From Plesiocystis pacifica SIR-1 (GTDB lineage Bacteria; Myxococcota_A; Polyangia; Nannocystales; Nannocystaceae), in assembly GCF_000170895.1 (NCBI RefSeq), contig NZ_ABCS01000036.1, positions 1 through 64,000 of the forward strand: a stretch of DNA of 64,000 nt, written 5' to 3'. The notes beneath the pieces were generated by a model. It made no database searches and was not told where the DNA came from. It worked only from the letters and a program-made list of their open reading frames with translations. The stretch's first letter is position 1, and each line of letters starts with the position of its first letter. Made by a program: the position numbers and the translations under genes. Shown one piece after another: positions 46,749 through 55,496 of the stretch.

Positions 46749-47294
46749 ATGCGAACAACTGTTCAAATCTTTGTCATGGGGCTCCTGTGCCTCGCCCCTG
46801 CCTGCACCGACGATGGGGGCTCCGACGAGCTCGGCCAGGGCTCGGAGACGAGCACGGACCCCGATACCGGCGAGACCACCGACACGGACGAGACCACCGA
46901 CTCCGGCGAGACCACCGACACGGGCGAGACCACCGACTCCGGCGAGACCACCGACTCCGGCGAGACCACCGACTCCGGCGAGACCACCGACTCCGGCGAG
47001 ACCACCGACACGGGCGAGACCGCCGACTCCGGCGAGACCGGCAGCGTCTGTGAGCCCCCCGGAGACGACTGCGGCGACTGCATGGCCGCGAACTGCTGCG
47101 AGGAGATCGAGGAGTGCCTGCTCGACGAGGACTGCAGCTGCTTCCAAGAGTGCGCCGCCGCCAACCCCGACGATCCCCTGAGCTGCGCCGAGCCGGACGC
47201 TTGCGACATCCCCCTGCTCTCGCTGCTCGATCCCAACACCGTCGTCGGCCGCATGGGGATCTGCACCCAGACCAACTGCGCCCAGTGCCTCTGA
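46749..47294 (+). CDS. Small lipoprotein with Thr/Asp/Glu repeat linker and Cys-rich tail
   Basis: 181 residues. Signal peptide with lipobox LAPAC near residue 19. Residues about 40-98 are nine near-perfect hexapeptides (ETTDSG / ETTDTG). The C-terminal ~80 residues are Cys-rich (CGDCMAANCCEEIEECLLDE, then DCSCFQEC and CTQTNCAQC), a pattern shared by several myxobacterial surface lipoproteins and likely stabilised by disulfides. No catalytic signature; a structural or binding role is likely. First of three lipoprotein-signal genes in the same direction. Confidence 0.8.
   Translation: MRTTVQIFVMGLLCLAPACTDDGGSDELGQGSETSTDPDTGETTDTDETTDSGETTDTGETTDSGETTDSGETTDSGETTDSGETTDTGETADSGETGSVCEPPGDDCGDCMAANCCEEIEECLLDEDCSCFQECAAANPDDPLSCAEPDACDIPLLSLLDPNTVVGRMGICTQTNCAQCL
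46872..47033 (+). repeat. Nine 18-bp tandem repeats in lipoprotein linker
   Basis: Nine in-frame units of GAGACCACCGAC followed by TCCGGC, ACGGGC or ACGGAC (one has GCC for ACC). Several copies are identical at the DNA level, pointing to recent expansion by slippage or recombination. This is coding sequence, not a CRISPR: there are no spacers. Confidence 0.9.
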
Positions 47295-47327
47295 GCTCCC
47301 CCTCCCACTCGACCCCCAGAGCCCCCC

Positions 47328-47936
47328 ATGTCCACCTTCCTCCGTTCCCTCCCCCTGGCCGCCCTGGCCCTCACGACCCTCGCCTGCGCCTCGAGCCCCG
47401 ACGACACCGACGCGGTCGAGGACGCCCACGCCCTGACCCTCGAGGTCCGCCTCGCCCCCGCCGGCGAGGTCCTGCAGTTCATCAGCCCCGCCGGCTCGGT
47501 GATCGAGACCCCCGTGGCGGACATCGTCGGCAAGCCCTACTACTCGGCGACCTTCGAGGCCGGCTTCTCCTCCGGCAACGACCTGCCTCTCCACGAAGAG
47601 TGGGGGATCGTGCCCGAGGGCCTCGACGTGGACATCGTCAACCCGGCGATCTACGAGGACGACGCGGCCTACGACGTGGTGTTCGTGGTTTACGTGAACA
47701 CCGAGGCCGGGCCCGGAGGCGAGCCGCCCGCGGCCAAGGCCGGCGACCTCGCGACCTTCACCATCGATCAGTCCGTGATCCGCGAGGGCGACCCGCAGAT
47801 CGTGCCCGGGGTCGTGCGCGTGGTGATCGAGGGCGAAGACGCGGTCAAGCGCGTGGAGAACCGAGTGCCCAGCGACCTCGAGGACTCCGCCGAGCTGACC
47901 GCGGCGATGACCGACACGGTGATGATCGTCCCTTGA
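47328..47936 (+). CDS. Putative lipoprotein of unknown function
   Basis: 202 residues. Signal peptide with lipobox LTTLAC near residue 20, then an acidic stretch. The remainder is predicted beta-rich (LTLEVRLAPAGEVLQFISPA, YDVVFVVYVNTEAG). I recognise no family. It lies 33 bp after the Cys-rich lipoprotein and 17 bp before the di-haem peroxidase, so probably co-transcribed. It could be an accessory of that peroxidase, but nothing in the sequence shows this. Confidence 0.7.
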   Translation: MSTFLRSLPLAALALTTLACASSPDDTDAVEDAHALTLEVRLAPAGEVLQFISPAGSVIETPVADIVGKPYYSATFEAGFSSGNDLPLHEEWGIVPEGLDVDIVNPAIYEDDAAYDVVFVVYVNTEAGPGGEPPAAKAGDLATFTIDQSVIREGDPQIVPGVVRVVIEGEDAVKRVENRVPSDLEDSAELTAAMTDTVMIVP

Positions 47937-47953
47937 GCGAGGCGGAGCCCAGC

Positions 47954-49150
47954 ATGACCACGCGACGACCCGCCATCGCCCCGCTGCTCCTGCCCCTCGC
48001 CGTGGCCCTCGGCCTGGGCACCGTGTCGGCCTGGAGCGGCTGCGCCGAGCCGGACCCGCCCGAGGCCGAGAGCCTGCTCGAGCTCCCCCTCGACCCCGAG
48101 ACGGGCCTGCGCATCCCCGAGCTCCCGCCCCTGCCCCCGACCCCCCAGTGGCCGGACAACCCCTACAGCGAGGCCAAGGCCGAGCTCGGCCAGACCCTGT
48201 TCTTTGACCCGCGGCTGTCGGGCTCGGGCCAGGCGACCTGCGGCAACTGCCACCTGGCCTCGGGGGGGTTCCAGTCGAGCACGCCCACGGACGTGCCCGA
48301 TCGCTCCTACCCCATGCTCGCGCCGGCCCTGCACCGCAACGCGCCCTCGCTGCTCAACATCGTCTACGCCCCGATGATGCGCTGGGACGGCTCCCACTTC
48401 ACCGACCTCTACGACATGATGGTCCTGCCCTACGCGGAGTCCAACATGAACCTGTCCCAGCTCGGACCCGACGCGGGCGAGTTCGTCGACGTCCCCGGGG
48501 CGAAGACGGCCCTGCACCACAAGCTCACCGCCGAGTTCCCCGGCTACGTCGAGCGCTTCGAGCTCGCCTTCGACACCGACATCAGCGAGCTCGACGAGGA
48601 CCAGGTCTGGCGCCTCGCGGGCATGGCCCTGGCCAGCTACATCTCTCGGGCGACGACCCACGGCTCGCGCTTTGACGCGTGGAACCGCGGCGAGGACGTG
48701 GACATCAGCGAGGCCGCCGTGCGCGGGGCCCTGCTGTTCAGCGGCGAGGCCAACTGCACCGCTTGCCACAGCGGGCCGCTGCTCTCGGACTTCGAGTTCC
48801 ACAACGTCTCGACCTCGCCCCCGGGCCCCGACGGCACCCGCCCCGACGAGGGCCGCTACCTGGTGACCGGGGACGAGGCCGACCGGGGCGCCTTCCTCAC
48901 GCCCATGCTCCGGGGCTCGAGCAAGACCTCGCCCTACCTCCACGAAGGGATCATCACGAGCGTGCGCGGGGTCATCGAACAAAAGAGCGGGGCCGCGGCC
49001 ACCGTGGACCCCAACTACGATCCCATCGTGACCCTGGTCCCCGAGCTCGACGCGGATCAGGTCTCCGACATCGTCGAGTTCCTCAAGAGCCTCGAGGGCG
49101 CGCCCATCGACGCGAAATACCTCGACGTGGTCGACGACTTCCCCGAGTGA
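47954..49150 (+). CDS. Di-haem cytochrome c peroxidase (MauG/CcpA family) lipoprotein
   Basis: 398 residues from the ATG at 47954. Lipobox WSGC with C30, then a Pro-rich linker. Two CxxCH haem motifs, CGNCH (96-100) and CTACH (268-272), at the usual spacing. Around them are family motifs LGQTLFFDPRLSGSG, HRNAPSLLN and the C-terminal SPYLHEG. Such enzymes reduce hydrogen peroxide with electrons from small cytochromes, or act as MauG-like oxidases of protein or small-molecule substrates. The lipid anchor puts it on the outer side of a membrane. Confidence 0.92.
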   Translation: MTTRRPAIAPLLLPLAVALGLGTVSAWSGCAEPDPPEAESLLELPLDPETGLRIPELPPLPPTPQWPDNPYSEAKAELGQTLFFDPRLSGSGQATCGNCHLASGGFQSSTPTDVPDRSYPMLAPALHRNAPSLLNIVYAPMMRWDGSHFTDLYDMMVLPYAESNMNLSQLGPDAGEFVDVPGAKTALHHKLTAEFPGYVERFELAFDTDISELDEDQVWRLAGMALASYISRATTHGSRFDAWNRGEDVDISEAAVRGALLFSGEANCTACHSGPLLSDFEFHNVSTSPPGPDGTRPDEGRYLVTGDEADRGAFLTPMLRGSSKTSPYLHEGIITSVRGVIEQKSGAAATVDPNYDPIVTLVPELDADQVSDIVEFLKSLEGAPIDAKYLDVVDDFPE

Positions 49151-49252
49151 GGTCGAGTCGAGGGCCGACGGTCGAGGCCTCCTGGCCGCGCGCCGGGTCG
49201 TGTGAGCGACCCGTGATTGCGCGGCCGCGCAGGGTGATCCATACCCTGGACC

Positions 49253-49771
49253 ATGGACAACACGGTGGATGGTAGCGACGGGCCAGCTCCGGGGTCGGTT
49301 CCCGATCCCGCATCCAATTCGGTCCCCGTCGCCGTCGTATTCGTGGGTGTGCAAGCCGCAGGCAAGTCGACCTACTTCGCCCAGCGCTTCGCCGACACCC
49401 ACGTGCGCTTGAACCTCGACATGCTGCGGACACGCCACCGCGAGCGCGTGCTGATGCATGCGCTGCTGGCCATCGGCCAGCGCTTCGTCGTCGACAACAC
49501 CAACCTGACCGCCCGGGCTCGGGCGCGCTACGTCCAGGCCGCGAAGGCGGCCGGCTACCGCGTCGAGGCCGTGGTCTTCGAGCTGCCCCTCGAGCTGGCG
49601 CTGGCCCGCAACGCCGCCCGCACGGGCCGCGCCCGCGTGCCCGACCGGGCCGTGCGGGGCAGCTACGCCAAGCTCGAGGCCGTGACCGAGGCCGAGGGCT
49701 TCGACGCGGTGACCCTCGTCGACTCGACCCAGCCCAATTCCCCTTCACCCACTTCGGAGACCCTCCCATGA
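49253..49771 (+). CDS. P-loop polynucleotide-kinase-like protein
   Basis: 172 residues. Walker A GVQAAGKST (32-40), then RLNLDMLRTRHRERV and VVDNTNLTARARARY, the pattern of the T4-polynucleotide-kinase-like / zeta-toxin-like P-loop kinases, with a lid Arg region (RNAARTGRARVP). The stop overlaps the ATG of the Thg1-like gene (ATGA), so the two are coupled. The first ~22 residues are Pro/Ser/Asp-rich and poorly conserved in type; a later start is possible but no clear alternative codon stands out. It probably phosphorylates RNA 5' ends in the same repair task as its neighbour (inference). Confidence 0.82.
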   Translation: MDNTVDGSDGPAPGSVPDPASNSVPVAVVFVGVQAAGKSTYFAQRFADTHVRLNLDMLRTRHRERVLMHALLAIGQRFVVDNTNLTARARARYVQAAKAAGYRVEAVVFELPLELALARNAARTGRARVPDRAVRGSYAKLEAVTEAEGFDAVTLVDSTQPNSPSPTSETLP

Positions 49772-50592
49772 CCGACAAGACCGCACTGGGCGACCGCATG
49801 AAGCTCTACGAGCGAGCCGAGGCCGGTCGCCGCTTCATGCCCCTGCTCCCGATCTGCGCGCGCATCGACGGCAAGCGCTTTAGCCGGTGGACCAAGGGCC
49901 TGGCCCGGCCCTACGACGAGCGCCTGTCCGCGACCATGGTCGCGGTGACCCAGGCCCTGGTCGAGGACACCCACGCGCGCGTGGGCTACACGCAAAGCGA
50001 CGAGATCAGCCTCGTGTTCTACAGCGAGTCCGCCGACAGCCAGGTCTTCCTCGACGGCCGCGTGCAGAAGCTGACCTCGATCCTCGCGTCCATGGCCACC
50101 GCGCGCTTCAACACCGAAGCCCGCGCCCGCGTCCCCGAGCGCGCCGACGCCCCGGCGCTGTTCGACTGCCGGTGCTGGACCGTGCCCAACCTCGACGAGG
50201 CGGCCAACGCCCTTTTGTGGCGCGAGCGCGACGCGACCAAGAACTCGCTGTCCATGGCCGCGCGCAGCCACTACTCGCACGCCCAGCTCGACGGCAAGCG
50301 CGGCCCGGACATGCACGAGATGCTCCACGCCGCCGGCGTCAACTGGAACGACTACCCGAGCTTCTTCAAGCGCGGGACCTTCGTCCGACGCGAGCGGGTC
50401 AGCCGGCCGTTCTCGACCGAGGAGCTCGAGCGCCTGCCGCCGCGCCACGCCGCGCGCGCCAACCCCGACCTGGTCATCGAGCGCACCGTCGTTCGGGCCG
50501 TGGACATGCCGCCCTTGAACCGCATCCGCAACCGCGTCGCGGCGCTGTTCGAGGGGGCCGAGCCCGAGCTCTTCGAGGCGGACCCAGCCTGA
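49768..50592 (+). CDS. Thg1-like 3'-5' RNA polymerase (tRNA-His guanylyltransferase family)
   Basis: 274 residues. Family motifs: ARIDGKRFSRWTKGL with D34 and G35, GYTQSDEISLVF with the second metal-binding Asp D78, and the ATKNSLSMAARSHYSH helix. Thg1 adds a G to the 5' end of tRNA-His in eukaryotes. Bacterial Thg1-like proteins, described in Myxococcus and Bacillus, instead extend 5'-truncated tRNAs in the 3'-5' direction. Pairing with a polynucleotide-kinase-like gene fits a tRNA or RNA repair role. It is unusual among the surrounding metabolic genes. Confidence 0.92.
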   Translation: MTDKTALGDRMKLYERAEAGRRFMPLLPICARIDGKRFSRWTKGLARPYDERLSATMVAVTQALVEDTHARVGYTQSDEISLVFYSESADSQVFLDGRVQKLTSILASMATARFNTEARARVPERADAPALFDCRCWTVPNLDEAANALLWRERDATKNSLSMAARSHYSHAQLDGKRGPDMHEMLHAAGVNWNDYPSFFKRGTFVRRERVSRPFSTEELERLPPRHAARANPDLVIERTVVRAVDMPPLNRIRNRVAALFEGAEPELFEADPA

Positions 50593-50791
50593 GCGCGCGC
50601 CAGCGACGAGGGGCGACCTTCGGCACCCGCCGAGGTCGCCCCTCGCTTTGTCGAGCCGCGACGCTCAGGCGGGCGCGAGCGCCATGGGCCCGAGGAAGTC
50701 GCCCTCGCCCAACGCCACGCCGCGCTCGCGCCCTGCGCTTGATCTGGCCCGCTCCGGTCTGCGAGCATCGAGGGGCGCGAAGAGCGACGAC

Positions 50792-52195
50792 ATGCAAGGA
50801 CTCGAAGACCTCGAGCGCCGGGTCGAGCGAGACCTGACGCTGACCAGCTACCCATCCCGAGATTGGCTGCTACCCCGAACGACGCGCGAGGGCCAGCCCG
50901 TCCTCGACGTGCTGATCGTCGGCGGGGGCCAAAGCGGCCTGGCGACGGCCTTTGGGCTGATGCGCGAGCGCGTCACCCGAATCCTCGTCCTCGACCAGAA
51001 CGCCGCAGACCGGGCCGGGCCGTGGCTCAACTTCGCCCGGATGAAGACCCTGCGCACGCCCAAGCACGTGACCGGGCCAGACCTCGGGCTGCCCAGCCTG
51101 ACCATCCAGGCCTGGTGGGAGGCGCAGCACGGCGAGGGCTCGTGGGCCGAGGTCGGGCTGATCCCCAAGGAGTCGTGGGCGGCCTACCTGGCCTGGTACC
51201 GCCGGGTGCTCGACATCCCCGTGCGCGCCCAGACCACCGCCGGGGCCATCGAGTGGCTCGAAGACGAGGGCTGCTTCGCCGTCCCGGCGGACACCCCTGG
51301 CCAGCCCACCGAGCGCCTGTTCGCCCGCCGGGTCGTGCTCGCCACGGGCATCGAGGGCTCCGGCGACTGGTACGTGCCGGCCTTCGTGGCGAAGGCCCTG
51401 CCCCGCGAGCGCTACGCCCACACCCGCTGGGACATCGACTTCGGCGCCCTCCGGGGCAAGCGCGTCGGGGTCCTCGGCGCGGGCGCGTCGGCCTTCGACA
51501 ACGCCTCGGTGGCCCTCGAGACCGGGGCCGCCAGCGTCGATCTGTTCTTTCGTCGGCCCAAGCTCGTCGACGTCAACGCCTACCGCTGGGCCGAGTTCGT
51601 CGGCTTCCTGCGCCACGTCGGCGACCTGCCCGACGCCGATCGCTGGCGCTTCATCCGGCAGATCGTCCGCATGGGTCAGCTGCCGCCGACGGACACCCAC
51701 GCCCGCGCGACCCAGCACCCCAACTTCGCCCTGCACCCGGGCTCGCCGTGGACCGACCTGGCCCTCGACGGCGACGAGATCGTGGTGACCACGCCCGGCG
51801 GGCAGCACCGCCTCGACTTCGTCATCGTCGGCACGGGCTTTCGCACGGACCTGGGCAAGCGACCGGAGCTCGCCAACATCGTCGAGCACATCAGCACCTG
51901 GTCCGACCACTACACGCCCCCCGCCGAGGACAGCCACGAGGACCTGCTGCGCCACCCCTACCTCGGCCCGAGCTTCGAGTTCGTCGCCCGGGACGAGGCC
52001 GCCGCGCCCTGGCTCGGCCGGGTCCACAACTACACCTTCGGCTGCCTGCTGTCCCTGGGCTTCGGCGGCGCGAGCATCTCGGGCATGAAGTACTCCATCC
52101 CGCGGCTGGTCGGGGGGCTCACCCGCTCGCTCTTCGCCGAGGACAAGGACGCCTACTTCGATTCGCTCGCCGCCTATGACACCGCCGAATTTTGA
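50792..52195 (+). CDS. FAD/NAD(P)-dependent flavin monooxygenase-like protein, head of urate operon
   Basis: 467 residues from the ATG at 50792; an upstream in-frame start would add 48 low-complexity residues. Two dinucleotide-binding folds are visible: FAD motif GGGQSG (44-49) and NADPH motif GVLGAGASAF (about 226). The ATG motif VLATG precedes the second and FVIVGTGF follows. A partial Baeyer-Villiger/FMO-like signature (RYAHTRWD) links it to class B flavin monooxygenases. Its 3' end overlaps allantoinase by 20 bp. With no uricase or HpxO gene in the window, a role in oxidising urate (or xanthine-derived urate) at the start of the pathway is a plausible inference. It could alternatively act on another purine product. 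Confidence 0.85.
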   Translation: MQGLEDLERRVERDLTLTSYPSRDWLLPRTTREGQPVLDVLIVGGGQSGLATAFGLMRERVTRILVLDQNAADRAGPWLNFARMKTLRTPKHVTGPDLGLPSLTIQAWWEAQHGEGSWAEVGLIPKESWAAYLAWYRRVLDIPVRAQTTAGAIEWLEDEGCFAVPADTPGQPTERLFARRVVLATGIEGSGDWYVPAFVAKALPRERYAHTRWDIDFGALRGKRVGVLGAGASAFDNASVALETGAASVDLFFRRPKLVDVNAYRWAEFVGFLRHVGDLPDADRWRFIRQIVRMGQLPPTDTHARATQHPNFALHPGSPWTDLALDGDEIVVTTPGGQHRLDFVIVGTGFRTDLGKRPELANIVEHISTWSDHYTPPAEDSHEDLLRHPYLGPSFEFVARDEAAAPWLGRVHNYTFGCLLSLGFGGASISGMKYSIPRLVGGLTRSLFAEDKDAYFDSLAAYDTAEF

Positions 52196-53555
52196 GAACT
52201 CTGAGACCCCTGGCCGCTTCGCCCTGGCCAGCGCCCGCGTGGTCGCGCCCGAGGGCATCGGCCCGGCGGCGGTCATCGTCGCGGGCGAGACCATCGAAGC
52301 GGTGGTCCCCCGAGACGCAGCCATCCTCGACGGCCTGCCCGTGGAGGACCTCGGCGAGCGGGTCATCATGCCGGGCCTCGTCGACACCCACGTGCACATC
52401 AACGAGCCCGGGCGCACGGACTGGGAGGGCTACGCGACCGCCACCCGGGCCGCGGCCGCCGGGGGCGTGACCACGGTCGTCGACATGCCCCTCAACTGCA
52501 TCCCGGTCACGACCAGCGTCGCGGCCCTCGCGGCCAAGCGCCAGGCCTGCGCCGGCAAGCTGTCCGTCGACACGGGCTACTGGGGCGGCGTGATCGGCCA
52601 AGACGACGCCGAGCTGGCGGCGCTGACCAAAGCCGGCGTGCTCGGGGCCAAGGCCTTCCTGTGCCCCTCGGGCATCGACGAGTTCCCCTCGGTCGACGAG
52701 GCCCAGCTGCGCCGGGGGATGGCGGTGCTCGCCGCCGCCGGCCTCCCGCTCCTCGCCCACGCCGAGATCGAGAGCCCCGTCGAGGACGACTCGATGGACC
52801 CCCGGACCTACGCCAGCTACCTCGCCTCCCGGCCCGAGCGCTGGGAGCTCGACGCCATCGAGCTGCTGATCCGCCTGAGCCGCGAGACCGGCTGCGCCGT
52901 GCACATCGTCCACCTCTCGGCGGCCTCGGCCATCCCGGTCATCGCCCAGGCCCGGGCCGAGGGCCTGGGCGTGAGCGTCGAGACCTGCCCGCACTACCTG
53001 AGCCTGGCCGCCGAGTCGATCGCGGCCGGGGCCACGCACTTCAAGTGCGCCCCGCCGATCCGCGAGCAGGCCAACCAGGATCTGCTGTGGCGCGGCCTCG
53101 AAGACGGGCACATCGACATGGTGGTCAGCGACCACTCGCCCTGCACCCCCGCCCTCAAGCAGCTCGAGCGCGGGGACTTTGGCCAGGCCTGGGGCGGCAT
53201 CGCCTCGCTGCAGCTGACCCTGCCCCTGGCGTGGACGGCCGCGAGCGCCCGCGGAGTCGGGCTCGCCCAGCTCTACCAGTGGCTGTCCGTCGCCCCGGCC
53301 AAGCTCGCGGGCCTCGAGGCCAGCAAGGGCCGCCTCGCCCCGGGCTGCGACGCGGACCTGTGCGTGTGGGACCCCGACGCCTCGCTGACCGTCGACGGCG
53401 CGACGATGTACATGCGCCACGATCTGACCCCCTACCAGGGCCAGACCCTGCTCGGGGCCGTCGAGCGGACCTACCTGCGCGGCCAGCTGATCTGCGAGGC
53501 CGGCGTGCCCCTCGGGCCGCCGCGCGGGCGCGAGCTCCTGCGCGGACGCCCGTGA
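52176..53555 (+). CDS. allB: Allantoinase
   Basis: 459 residues. Amidohydrolase fold with the first metal motif DTHVHINEPGRTDWEGY, the carbamylated-Lys site GAKAFLCPSG, later metal His residues (LLAHAE, HIVHLS, ETCPHYL) and SDHSPC, all typical of allantoinase. It hydrolyses allantoin to allantoate in the cytoplasm. The start overlaps the flavoprotein gene by 20 bp and the stop overlaps the allantoicase start (GTGA). The alternative dihydropyrimidinase family is less likely given the neighbours and the SxVxD-type DMPLNC motif. Confidence 0.93.
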   Translation: MTPPNFENSETPGRFALASARVVAPEGIGPAAVIVAGETIEAVVPRDAAILDGLPVEDLGERVIMPGLVDTHVHINEPGRTDWEGYATATRAAAAGGVTTVVDMPLNCIPVTTSVAALAAKRQACAGKLSVDTGYWGGVIGQDDAELAALTKAGVLGAKAFLCPSGIDEFPSVDEAQLRRGMAVLAAAGLPLLAHAEIESPVEDDSMDPRTYASYLASRPERWELDAIELLIRLSRETGCAVHIVHLSAASAIPVIAQARAEGLGVSVETCPHYLSLAAESIAAGATHFKCAPPIREQANQDLLWRGLEDGHIDMVVSDHSPCTPALKQLERGDFGQAWGGIASLQLTLPLAWTAASARGVGLAQLYQWLSVAPAKLAGLEASKGRLAPGCDADLCVWDPDASLTVDGATMYMRHDLTPYQGQTLLGAVERTYLRGQLICEAGVPLGPPRGRELLRGRP

Positions 53556-54631
53556 ACCAGCCCCGAGCCACAGACGAATCCGATTCGATTAGACCAGGCC
53601 AGACCAGACCCGACATGCAAGGCGACGAACTCCGACCTCCCTCCGTGTTCACCGGCCTCGTGGACCTCGCCGCCGCCTCCCTCGGCGGCCGGGCCCTCGG
53701 GACCTCCGACGACTTCTTCGCCAGCGTCGACAACCTGGTCCAGCCCGGGCGCGGCGAGTGGCGCGAGGGCGCCTACACCGATCGCGGCAAGTGGATGGAC
53801 GGCTGGGAGTCCCGGCGTCGGCGCGGCGGGGGGCCCTTCGACTGGGCCGTCGTCGAGCTCGGCGCCCCCGGGCTCGTGCGCGCCTTCGACATCGACACCA
53901 ACCACTTCACGGGCAACCACGCGGCCTTCGCAGCCGTCGACCTCGCGGCGATCGAACCGGGGGCGCCCGGCGAGCTCGACCTCGAAGCCCTGTCCTGGAC
54001 CGAGGCCCTGCCGCCCACGCCCCTGGCCGGCGGCGCGCAGAACCTGCTCCTGGCCGCGACCCCGACCCTCGCCACCCACGCCCGCCTGCGCATCTACCCC
54101 GACGGCGGCGTCGCCCGCTTTCGGGTCTATGGCGACGTCCAGCCGCGCTGGCCCGCCCTCGACCAACGCGTCGACCTGGCCGCGCTGCGCAACGGCGGCC
54201 GGGCCCTGGCGTGCAGCGACATGTTCTTCTCGCCCATGGCCAACGCCATCGCGCCTGGCGACCCGGCGGACATGGGCGGCGGCTGGGAGACCCGCCGGCG
54301 CCGACACGGCCGCCCCCACGACTGGCTGATCCTCGAGCTCGGCGCCCGCGGGACCGTCGAGCGCGTCGAGCTCGACACCCTGTTCTTCAAGGGCAACTAC
54401 CCCGACCGCGCCTCGGTCCTGGCCGTCGACGCCCCCGGCGCGAGCACGCCCGAGCTCATGCTCCCCGACACTCCGTGGCGCCCGCTGGTCGTCGACGAGG
54501 CCCTCGGCCCCAACGCCCGCCACGCCTTCGACCTGTCCGAGCCCACGCCCCCCTTCACCCACGTGCGCCTCGACATCGTCCCCGACGGCGGCATCAGCCG
54601 GCTGCGCGTGCTCGGGAAGCGGACGCCATGA
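53552..54631 (+). CDS. alc: Allantoicase
   Basis: 359 residues if the GTG at 53552 (overlapping the allB stop) is used; an ATG at 53615 would remove 21 residues before the conserved start. Two jelly-roll domains with duplicated motifs: TGLVDLAAASLGGRALGTSD and RVDLAALRNGGRALACSD; GWESRRRR and GWETRRRR; DTNHFTGNH and DTLFFKGNYP. These mark allantoicase, which hydrolyses allantoate to (S)-ureidoglycolate and urea. Its stop overlaps the uraD start (ATGA). Confidence 0.95.
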   Translation: MNQPRATDESDSIRPGQTRPDMQGDELRPPSVFTGLVDLAAASLGGRALGTSDDFFASVDNLVQPGRGEWREGAYTDRGKWMDGWESRRRRGGGPFDWAVVELGAPGLVRAFDIDTNHFTGNHAAFAAVDLAAIEPGAPGELDLEALSWTEALPPTPLAGGAQNLLLAATPTLATHARLRIYPDGGVARFRVYGDVQPRWPALDQRVDLAALRNGGRALACSDMFFSPMANAIAPGDPADMGGGWETRRRRHGRPHDWLILELGARGTVERVELDTLFFKGNYPDRASVLAVDAPGASTPELMLPDTPWRPLVVDEALGPNARHAFDLSEPTPPFTHVRLDIVPDGGISRLRVLGKRTP

Positions 54632-55152
54632 GCGACGCCCTGTCGACCGCCGCCGCCCACCTCGACGGCCTGCCCGAGGCCGAGGTGGAGGCCGCCCTGA
54701 CCCGCTGCTGCGGCGCGAGCCGCTGGGTCGCGGCGATGCTCGCCCGGCGCCCCTTCGGCGACGGCCCGCGCTTGCTCGACGCCGCCGAGCAGGCCTGGGC
54801 CGCGCTCGAGCGCGCCGACATCCTCGAGGCCTTCGACCACCACCCGCGCATCGGCGCGAACCTGGACGCCCTGCGCGACAAGTTCCGCGCGACCGCCAAC
54901 TGGTCGGCCTCGGAACAAAGCACCGTCGCCGCGGCCGACGAGGCCACCCTGGTCCGGCTGCGCGACGGCAACCTCGCCTACGAGGCCCGCTTTGGCTACA
55001 TCTTCATCGTCTGCGCGACCGGCAAGAGCGCCGCGCAGATGCTCACCCTGCTCGAGCAGCGCCTGACCCACGATCCTGCGCAGGAGCTGGCCATCGCCGC
55101 CGCCGAGCAGGCCAAGATCACCCGTTTGCGCCTGGAGAAGCTCGCACCATGA
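54628..55152 (+). CDS. uraD: 2-oxo-4-hydroxy-4-carboxy-5-ureidoimidazoline (OHCU) decarboxylase
   Basis: 174 residues, the usual length. The catalytic FDHHPRIG motif supplies the His used in decarboxylation, and RFGYIFIVCATGKSAAQML is the family's second signature. It converts OHCU to (S)-allantoin. ATGA overlaps on both sides with allantoicase and HIU hydrolase show tight coupling. Confidence 0.95.
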   Translation: MSDALSTAAAHLDGLPEAEVEAALTRCCGASRWVAAMLARRPFGDGPRLLDAAEQAWAALERADILEAFDHHPRIGANLDALRDKFRATANWSASEQSTVAAADEATLVRLRDGNLAYEARFGYIFIVCATGKSAAQMLTLLEQRLTHDPAQELAIAAAEQAKITRLRLEKLAP

Positions 55153-55493
55153 GCCGCAGCCCGATCACCACCCACATCCTCGACACCGCCCTGGGCCGCC
55201 CGGCCGCGGGCGTGACCCTGACCCTCGATCGCCGCGACGGCGCGGCCTGGACCCGCCTCGGCGAAGGCGTGACCAACGACGACGGGCGGGTCACCGACCT
55301 GCTCGCCCCCGGCAGCCTCGAGGCCGGGGTCTACCGCATCGAGTTCGAGGTCGCCGCCTACTTCGCCCGGACCGCGCGCGAGTCCTTCTACCCGAGCGTC
55401 AGCGTCGAGTTCGAGGTCCGCGCGACCGACGAGCACTACCACGTGCCCTTGCTGCTGAACCCCTTTGGCTACTCGACCTACCGAGGGAGCTGA
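55149..55493 (+). CDS. hiuH: 5-hydroxyisourate hydrolase (transthyretin-like)
   Basis: 114 residues, standard for the family. Signatures: ITTHILDTALGRPA at the N-terminus, HYHVPLLLNPFGYSTYRGS at the C-terminus including the diagnostic YRGS end, and conserved catalytic His and Arg. It hydrolyses 5-hydroxyisourate, the product of urate oxidation, to OHCU. Its presence implies that something upstream makes 5-hydroxyisourate from urate. Confidence 0.96.
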   Translation: MSRSPITTHILDTALGRPAAGVTLTLDRRDGAAWTRLGEGVTNDDGRVTDLLAPGSLEAGVYRIEFEVAAYFARTARESFYPSVSVEFEVRATDEHYHVPLLLNPFGYSTYRGS

Positions 55494-55496
55494 GCC

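Noticed and set aside
46872..47033. CRISPR-like array
   Set aside because: Units are contiguous 18-mers without spacers and encode an in-frame protein linker; no cas genes nearby. The same applies to 10585-10803 and 41914-41985.
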